A stretch of DNA of 6,587 bases from Candidatus Melainabacteria bacterium GWA2_34_9. GTDB taxonomy: Bacteria; Cyanobacteriota; Vampirovibrionia; Gastranaerophilales; UBA9971. The notes beneath the pieces are model-generated. The model worked only from the letters and a program-made list of their open reading frames with translations, was not told where the DNA came from and searched no databases. Every line of letters starts with the position of its first letter. The first letter of the stretch is position 1. A program made the position numbers and the translations under genes. The stretch is from contig MFRJ01000052.1 in the NCBI GenBank assembly GCA_001784535.1, positions 1 through 6,587 on the forward strand, given 5' to 3'. Shown in pieces: positions 5,611-6,587 of this stretch.

Positions 5611-6587
5611 TTATGTAATAGCAATTTTCGCTATAGACTTGATGGCATCCCAGTCAAATCTCCAGAGACCTGAAGCATCAAGCGCATAGTTTCCAACACA
5701 TGCCATTTTGCAGTCTTTGCATTTATTAGCAATACCAATAAATTCTTCTGACTTAATAATATCGCCTAAATCCATATTTTTGACATTCAAACTAGGAACA
5801 GGCTGTCTGTCTGTGCATCTTAACACATCGCCGTTGGAATAAATAACCATTGCAACTTGGGGCCAATGGCATTCATAATAATTTTTCTTCTCAATAAGAT
5901 AATCAAGGAAATAATCCGAATTTCTTATTGGATATCCAGCATGCTTGAGAGATTTAATATGTTTAGCAAGCTCTGCTAGCTGTTCTTCGTCTCTTTCAAG
6001 CTTTTTAAGTTTATCTATGCCGCTCCATTCGGTAAAATCCTGATAACTTTTGTTGATAGTTAAATACAAAAGAATATCGAGATCTTTACAAAGCTTTGCT
6101 ATATCAGTGATTGACTGCGCATCATTAACGGTAGAAACAGTTGCACAGATATAAATTCTCATTTTAGGGTAATGCTTCTTGAAGAATTCTATCCCGTTAA
6201 TGGCTCTGTCATACAAGCCCCAACGATTTCCTCTTATAACATCGTGTTTTTCACCTATTGCATCAATAGAAACAAACATCAAATCAACATAATTGCCAAA
6301 TTCATGGTTTTCTGTCAAATACCAACCATTTGTAGCCATTTTAGTGTACATGCCGTTATCATAAGAAGCTTTTGCAATCTCTGTGAAATCCTGTCTTAAT
6401 AAAGGCTCGCCGCCCCATAAGATACTGTTCATGAATCCTTCTTTTTTAGCCTGTCCGTATAATTTTTGAATTTCAGGCAAAGTTAATTCTTCTTCCTGAA
6501 TATGATATTTCCAGAAACAAAAATCGCAGTCACAATTACATTTATTTGTAACCATATGTGAAAATGTAAACGGTCTTGGAGTTTTAG
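5611..6587 (-). CDS. Radical SAM enzyme with C-terminal Fe-S (SPASM/twitch-like) domain, N-terminus outside window
   Basis: A radical S-adenosylmethionine enzyme that uses a 4Fe-4S cluster to cut SAM and start radical chemistry; the substrate is unknown. Numbered from the ATG at 6555, the cluster motif CX3CX2C is C6, C10, C13, followed by W14 region and the SAM-binding GGEP at 48-51. The TIM-barrel part runs to about 220. The C-terminal part has CX12GX4C (C229, G242, C247) and CX2CX3C (C279, C282, C286), a shortened SPASM/twitch-like pattern expected to hold an auxiliary Fe-S cluster. The frame stays open upstream of that ATG to the window edge, encoding KTPRPFTFSH. This looks like the first barrel strand, and the ATG has no ribosome site, so the true start is probably beyond 6587. 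SPASM relatives include peptide-modifying and sulfatase-maturing enzymes, but no precursor peptide gene is seen beside it. Confidence 0.88.
   Translation of the reverse strand, partial: KTPRPFTFSHMVTNKCNCDCDFCFWKYHIQEEELTLPEIQKLYGQAKKEGFMNSILWGGEPLLRQDFTEIAKASYDNGMYTKMATNGWYLTENHEFGNYVDLMFVSIDAIGEKHDVIRGNRWGLYDRAINGIEFFKKHYPKMRIYICATVSTVNDAQSITDIAKLCKDLDILLYLTINKSYQDFTEWSGIDKLKKLERDEEQLAELAKHIKSLKHAGYPIRNSDYFLDYLIEKKNYYECHWPQVAMVIYSNGDVLRCTDRQPVPSLNVKNMDLGDIIKSEEFIGIANKCKDCKMACVGNYALDASGLWRFDWDAIKSIAKIAIT

Noticed and set aside
6553..6555. ATG at 6555 as the real start of the radical SAM gene
   Set aside because: It lies only five residues before the first cluster cysteine, has no ribosome site, and the frame continues open with plausible barrel-strand sequence to the window edge.

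Overview
This is a low-GC bacterial window with ordinary, compact gene organisation: six protein-coding genes, two of them cut by the window edges. No RNA genes, CRISPR arrays, insertion sequences or phage genes were seen. The electron-transfer flavoprotein resembles the types used by anaerobes, and the superoxide dismutase resembles the Aquifex-type branch of the Fe/Mn family. This suggests an anaerobic or microaerophilic bacterium that meets oxygen at times. The sequence alone does not let me name the phylum; a lineage outside the Proteobacteria seems more likely, but that is a weak inference.

Layout. Minus strand, 1-1898: etfB then etfA, an operon for the two subunits of electron-transfer flavoprotein, with etfA cut a few codons before its stop. 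The 106-base gap between them holds two GC-rich hairpins. Positions 1899-2109 are a divergent control region with a good promoter for etfB and an 11-base direct repeat. Plus strand, 2110-3396: a 12-TM-class permease of the ArsB/NhaD (ion transporter) superfamily. Positions 3417-3449 are a hairpin terminator shared with the convergent gene at 3465-4595, a response regulator with an HD-GYP cyclic-di-GMP phosphodiesterase output domain. A second divergent region (4596-4885) carries a perfect 8+2+8 palindrome overlapping the -35 box of a convincing promoter for the plus-strand superoxide dismutase (4886-5545). A 16-bp perfect hairpin (5560-5594) ends that gene and also the convergent radical SAM gene (5611-6587, minus), whose N-terminus lies outside the window.

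How the genes relate. Apart from etfBA, every gene appears to be its own transcription unit, arranged as alternating divergent and convergent pairs, so there is no sign of one joint pathway. The common thread, if any, is redox physiology (flavoprotein electron transfer, superoxide removal, an Fe-S radical enzyme), which is inference from content only. I do not see a new defence, mobile or biosynthetic system. The points most worth checking are the palindrome on the sod promoter, the dispersed 20-base palindromic repeat (two copies, 18/20 identical), the repeat in the etfB control region, the altered second-sphere residues of the dismutase, and the unassigned radical SAM enzyme.
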